Shown piece after piece: positions 54,752 to 57,822 of a stretch of 57,822 bases of DNA (positions are counted from its first letter, which is position 1; each line of letters begins with the position of its first letter). The stretch lies in assembly GCA_025465475.1 (NCBI GenBank), contig JAODMR010000094.1, positions 1 to 57,822 of the forward strand, written 5' to 3'. The notes beneath the pieces were generated by a model, which searched no databases, was not told the origin of the DNA, and worked only from the letters and a program-made list of their open reading frames with translations. Source of the stretch: Micrococcaceae bacterium (GTDB taxonomy: Bacteria > Actinomycetota > Actinomycetes > Actinomycetales > Micrococcaceae). A program made the position numbers and the translations under genes.

Positions 54752-54911
54752 CACGCACCTCCTCAGGCCTGTCTTGAATGCTAGCTTCAGGCATCGAGTA
54801 CGACAATGGGCGGACGAACGGATCGAGTGCTCGCTGTCCAGGGACCCTTCGCGGACCCCGGACCCTTCCCTGACGATGGTCCCTTGCGGACCATGGGTGC
54901 AGACTGGTGGC

Positions 54912-55985
54912 GTGAGTGGAATCCCATGGGTGCTGCACGTTGATCTCGACCAGTTCATTGCGGCGGTCGAGGTGCTCCGGCGGCCCGAGCTCGCCGGCAA
55001 GCCGATCATCGTGGGCGGCCGGGGCGACCCCACGGAACGGGCAGTGGTGTCCACCGCATCCTACGAGGCCAGGGCCTTCGGCGTGGGCTCCGGAATGCCC
55101 CTGCGCGTCGCGGCCCGGAAAGTGCCCGACGCCGTCATCCTGCCGGTCGATCAGGAGGCTTACCTCGCGGCGTCCGAAAGGGTGATGGCCGCCCTGCGCG
55201 CCCAGCCCGGTGCCACCGTCCAGGTGCTCGGTTGGGATGAAGCCTTCATGGGAATCGAAACCGGATGCCCGGAGGCCTACGCCCTGCAAGTGCAGGCCGC
55301 CGTCCTTGAGCAAACGAAGCTGCATTGCAGCGTTGGCATCGGCGACACCCTGGTGCGGGCGAAAGTTGCCACCGGCTTCGGCAAGCCGGCAGGCGTTTTC
55401 CGCCTCACCGCCGGGAACTGGCTCGACGTCATGGGCAGTCGGCCCACCAGGGATCTCTGGGGAGTCGGCACCAAAGTGTCGGGCCGGCTGGCCAATCTCG
55501 GCATCAACACCGTCGCTGAACTGGCCGCGATCGACCCCCAGGACCTGGTCCCCGAGTTCGGCCCCAAAATGGGCCCCTGGTACGCCGAGCTGGGCCGCGG
55601 GGATGGTGCCAGCGTTGTCGACGACACCCCGTGGGTCGCCCGGGGGCACAGCAGGGAGACCACCTACCAACGGGATCTGACCGAGCCCGCCCAGGTGCAC
55701 GCCGCTGTGAGGGAGCTGGCGTCGCACGTCCTTGAGGACGTGGCGGCCGAAGGGCGGCCGGTGGTGGGGCTCACCCTCAAGGTTCGCTACGCTCCGTTCT
55801 TCACAAAGACCCATGCAAAAAAAATTCCTGAGACCTTCGACCGGAACGAAGTCCTTGCCCGGACCCTGGAATTGGCAGCCGAAATCGAAGCGGGCCGCGC
55901 CATCCGGCTCCTGGGCCTGCGGGCCGAAATGGCAATGCCTGAGGACGCCAGGAAGGGACATACGCCGACCCGCGGCGGTTGGTGA
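54912..55985 (+). CDS. dinB: Y-family DNA polymerase IV, DinB2-like
   Basis: Translesion polymerase of 357 residues. Catalytic acidic residues are Asp11 (VDLDQF) and Asp109/Glu110 (GWDEAF). At the steric-gate position, where most DinB proteins have Phe or Tyr, this has Ile16 (DQFIAAVE). Mycobacterial DinB2 has Leu there and accepts ribonucleotides readily. The GTG at 54912 begins the family-like MSGIPWVLHVDLD; the upstream frame is noncoding. It is divergent from the SnoaL-like gene. Confidence 0.9.
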   Translation: MSGIPWVLHVDLDQFIAAVEVLRRPELAGKPIIVGGRGDPTERAVVSTASYEARAFGVGSGMPLRVAARKVPDAVILPVDQEAYLAASERVMAALRAQPGATVQVLGWDEAFMGIETGCPEAYALQVQAAVLEQTKLHCSVGIGDTLVRAKVATGFGKPAGVFRLTAGNWLDVMGSRPTRDLWGVGTKVSGRLANLGINTVAELAAIDPQDLVPEFGPKMGPWYAELGRGDGASVVDDTPWVARGHSRETTYQRDLTEPAQVHAAVRELASHVLEDVAAEGRPVVGLTLKVRYAPFFTKTHAKKIPETFDRNEVLARTLELAAEIEAGRAIRLLGLRAEMAMPEDARKGHTPTRGGW

Positions 55986-56019
55986 GGCATCACGCGGTCC
56001 GGGTGCGGCTGCCCGTCGT

Positions 56020-57822
56020 TTACATCCTGCACCAGAAGGCGCCGTAGGGTTCCATGGTCAGGCCTGCCCGCAGGTGCAGCCTCTGGCCGGTGATGAGTTC
56101 CTGCCCGGACTCCGGCAACCCGGAAAGCGTTTGGGCGCTGATGTGCTCCGGCCTGGCCGAGAAGTTCGCCAGCACCAGGATCGTTGATTGTTCCCCGCCC
56201 GGCTGTCCGGGCCGCTGGTAGCCCAGGACGTGGGGGTTATTCGTGTGGAACGGTATCAGGGGCCCGGCGGTGAATTCCCTTGTCTGCCGGCGCACCTCGA
56301 TGAGGCGGCGAAGGCCGCCGAAGATGGCTCCCGCGTCGGTTGCCGGATCGTTCCGGGACGCGTAGCGGTCGGCCGGGTAGGAGGGGCGTCCCACCCAGCG
56401 GCTGTCGTCGGCTTTGGCCGGGTCACCGAGATAACCGTATTCGTTGAGCTGGCCCACTTCATCGCCCAGATACAGCAGCGGGATGCCGCCGGTGCTGAGA
56501 ATGATCGAGTGGGCTAGAAGGATGCGCGACACGGCTGCGTCGTCGCCTGCCTCCAAACCGGCCAACGACGCCGTCGTCCCCGAAATTCGGCAGTCACCGG
56601 TGCGGGGGTTGTCCTGGAAGGGCACGCCGCGGGCGAAGCTGTCGGGGAACCGGTTTACGAAGAAGTTGTTCAGGAACCGGCGGTGGTCGTGGCCGTTGAT
56701 GCCAAACTCCGCGGCGTCCTCATCGGAGAACGTCCAGCCGATGTCGTCGTGGCTGCGGACGTAGTTGACCCAGGACGTGCCCGCGGGGATGTCATGCCTG
56801 CGTTCAAGGGCCTGGGCGAGCAGGGAGACCTCAGCCGTGGCCAGGGAGTTCCAGATGAGAGCCATCTGCAGCGGGTTGTAGCTCAGCTGGCACTCCGCCG
56901 GGTCGATGTACTGCGCCACCTCGTCCGGGTGCACGATCGCCTCGGATTTGAACAGCAGCGACGGCGCCGCGAGCCGGCACACGGCATTGAAGGCCTGCAG
57001 GAGCAGGTGAGCCTCGGGCAGGCTCTCGCACGGGGTGCCCAACTGCTTCCAGATAAAGGCGACGGCGTCCATCCGGACGATGTCCACGCCCTGGTTGGCG
57101 AGGTAGAGCATCTCCCCGGCCATGGCCCGGAACACACGCGGATTGCGGTAGTTCAGATCCCACTGAAAGGAATAGAACGTGGCCCAGATCCACCGGCCGT
57201 CCTCAAGTTGCACAAAGGAGCCCGGGTGGTCATCGGGAAAAATCTCCCGCACGGTCCGCTCATAGGCGTCAGGCATCCCACGATCCGGATAGATCAGGTA
57301 GAAGTCCTGGAAGTCGGGATCGCCGGCCACGGCCCGACGCGCCCATTCGTGCTCATTGGAGGTGTGGTTGAAGATGAAGTCGACGACCAGGGCGATGCCG
57401 TTGTCCCGCAGTTCCCGGGCGAGCTCCGCAAGCTCGTCCATGGTGCCAAGCGCCGGGTTCACGTCCCGGTAGCTGGAGACGGCGTAGCCGCCGTCGGAGT
57501 TTGCTTCCGGTGCCCGGAACAGGGGCATCAGATGCAGGTAGGTCAGTCCGAGTTCCCTGAAGTACGGAATACGGTTGCGCAGCCCGTCAAGGTTCCCCGC
57601 GTACAGGTCGACGTAGCAGACACCGCCGAGCATCCCGTTGGACTGGAACCAATCCGGGTTCCGGGCCCGTGCGGCGTCGATGTCCTTGAGGTCGGCCGGG
57701 CGGTCCTGCCAGGAGTCCGCGGCGTCGAGCACCACCTGAAGCAGGTCCCCATCCGCCTGCGGACCATAGAGGCGGTGAAACAAGGATTGCAGGCGGGGGA
57801 ACTCGCTCTGGAAGCGGTCTTC
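56020..57822 (-). CDS. Amylosucrase (GH13), N-terminus beyond the right edge
   Basis: Transfers glucose from sucrose to alpha-glucan. About 600 residues are visible and the open frame continues past base 57822. The nucleophile region is [18 protein letters not shown], the acid/base [16 protein letters not shown], and the third acid [31 protein letters not shown] is characteristic of amylosucrase rather than alpha-amylase. It is convergent with dinB, with 34 bases between stops. The full protein should be near 640 residues. Confidence 0.93.
   Translation of the reverse strand, partial: EDRFQSEFPRLQSLFHRLYGPQADGDLLQVVLDAADSWQDRPADLKDIDAARARNPDWFQSNGMLGGVCYVDLYAGNLDGLRNRIPYFRELGLTYLHLMPLFRAPEANSDGGYAVSSYRDVNPALGTMDELAELARELRDNGIALVVDFIFNHTSNEHEWARRAVAGDPDFQDFYLIYPDRGMPDAYERTVREIFPDDHPGSFVQLEDGRWIWATFYSFQWDLNYRNPRVFRAMAGEMLYLANQGVDIVRMDAVAFIWKQLGTPCESLPEAHLLLQAFNAVCRLAAPSLLFKSEAIVHPDEVAQYIDPAECQLSYNPLQMALIWNSLATAEVSLLAQALERRHDIPAGTSWVNYVRSHDDIGWTFSDEDAAEFGINGHDHRRFLNNFFVNRFPDSFARGVPFQDNPRTGDCRISGTTASLAGLEAGDDAAVSRILLAHSIILSTGGIPLLYLGDEVGQLNEYGYLGDPAKADDSRWVGRPSYPADRYASRNDPATDAGAIFGGLRRLIEVRRQTREFTAGPLIPFHTNNPHVLGYQRPGQPGGEQSTILVLANFSARPEHISAQTLSGLPESGQELITGQRLHLRAGLTMEPYGAFWCRM

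Overview
The window is GC-rich chromosomal DNA from an actinobacterium, most likely Arthrobacter, Pseudarthrobacter or a close Micrococcaceae relative. The basis is the codon use with many GTG/TTG starts, the actinobacterial trio of phosphomutase-like, DUF3090 and SCO1664-family genes, and the style of the Sec-dependent formate dehydrogenase. Genus is an inference from remembered protein families. Apart from the two genes cut by the window ends, almost all the DNA is coding. No intergenic stretch exceeds about 300 bases once the decayed genes are counted. I saw no insertion sequence, CRISPR array, rRNA or prophage block.

Left part (1-9120): a minus-strand sugar operon of substrate-binding protein, two permeases, two Gfo/Idh oxidoreductases, a TIM-barrel isomerase, a ThuA protein and xylose isomerase (cut off at base 1). 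It faces a divergent LacI-type regulator. The shared control region carries two CGAAA-N2-TTTCG operators and a GlxR/Crp-like palindrome. Next (9172-22805) come housekeeping and accessory genes: an LLM oxidoreductase, a GAF-ANTAR regulator with a decayed paralogue behind it, the phosphomutase/DUF3090/SCO1664 operon, a LysM protein, a MerR/DUF4188 pair with a palindromic operator, a PAP2 phosphatase, RidA, an MFS exporter, and PEP synthase with its bifunctional regulatory kinase/phosphorylase.

Middle part (22921-36625): secreted and membrane enzymes. These are a GH26-like glycosidase, three phosphoesterases of the phospholipase C/acid phosphatase superfamily (one with three SLH repeats), two further PAP2 phosphatases, DedA, an AI-2E-type transporter and a decayed metallophosphoesterase. 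A MarR-controlled DUF4386/SDR pair follows.

Right part (36753-57822): a compact three-gene group of a cytoplasmic papain-like protease, a chagasin-type cysteine-protease inhibitor and an internally duplicated holin-like membrane protein. I consider this the best candidate for an undescribed system. Directly behind it lies a complete selenoprotein locus: formate dehydrogenase with an in-frame UGA and a SECIS hairpin, its Fe-S and membrane subunits, then selD, tRNA-Sec, selA and selB. The window ends with a YbaK/DUF2231 pair, a SulP transporter, a flotillin/NfeD-like pair, an MBL-fold protein, a truncated SnoaL-like gene, a DinB2-like polymerase with a non-aromatic steric gate, and amylosucrase (cut off at the right edge).
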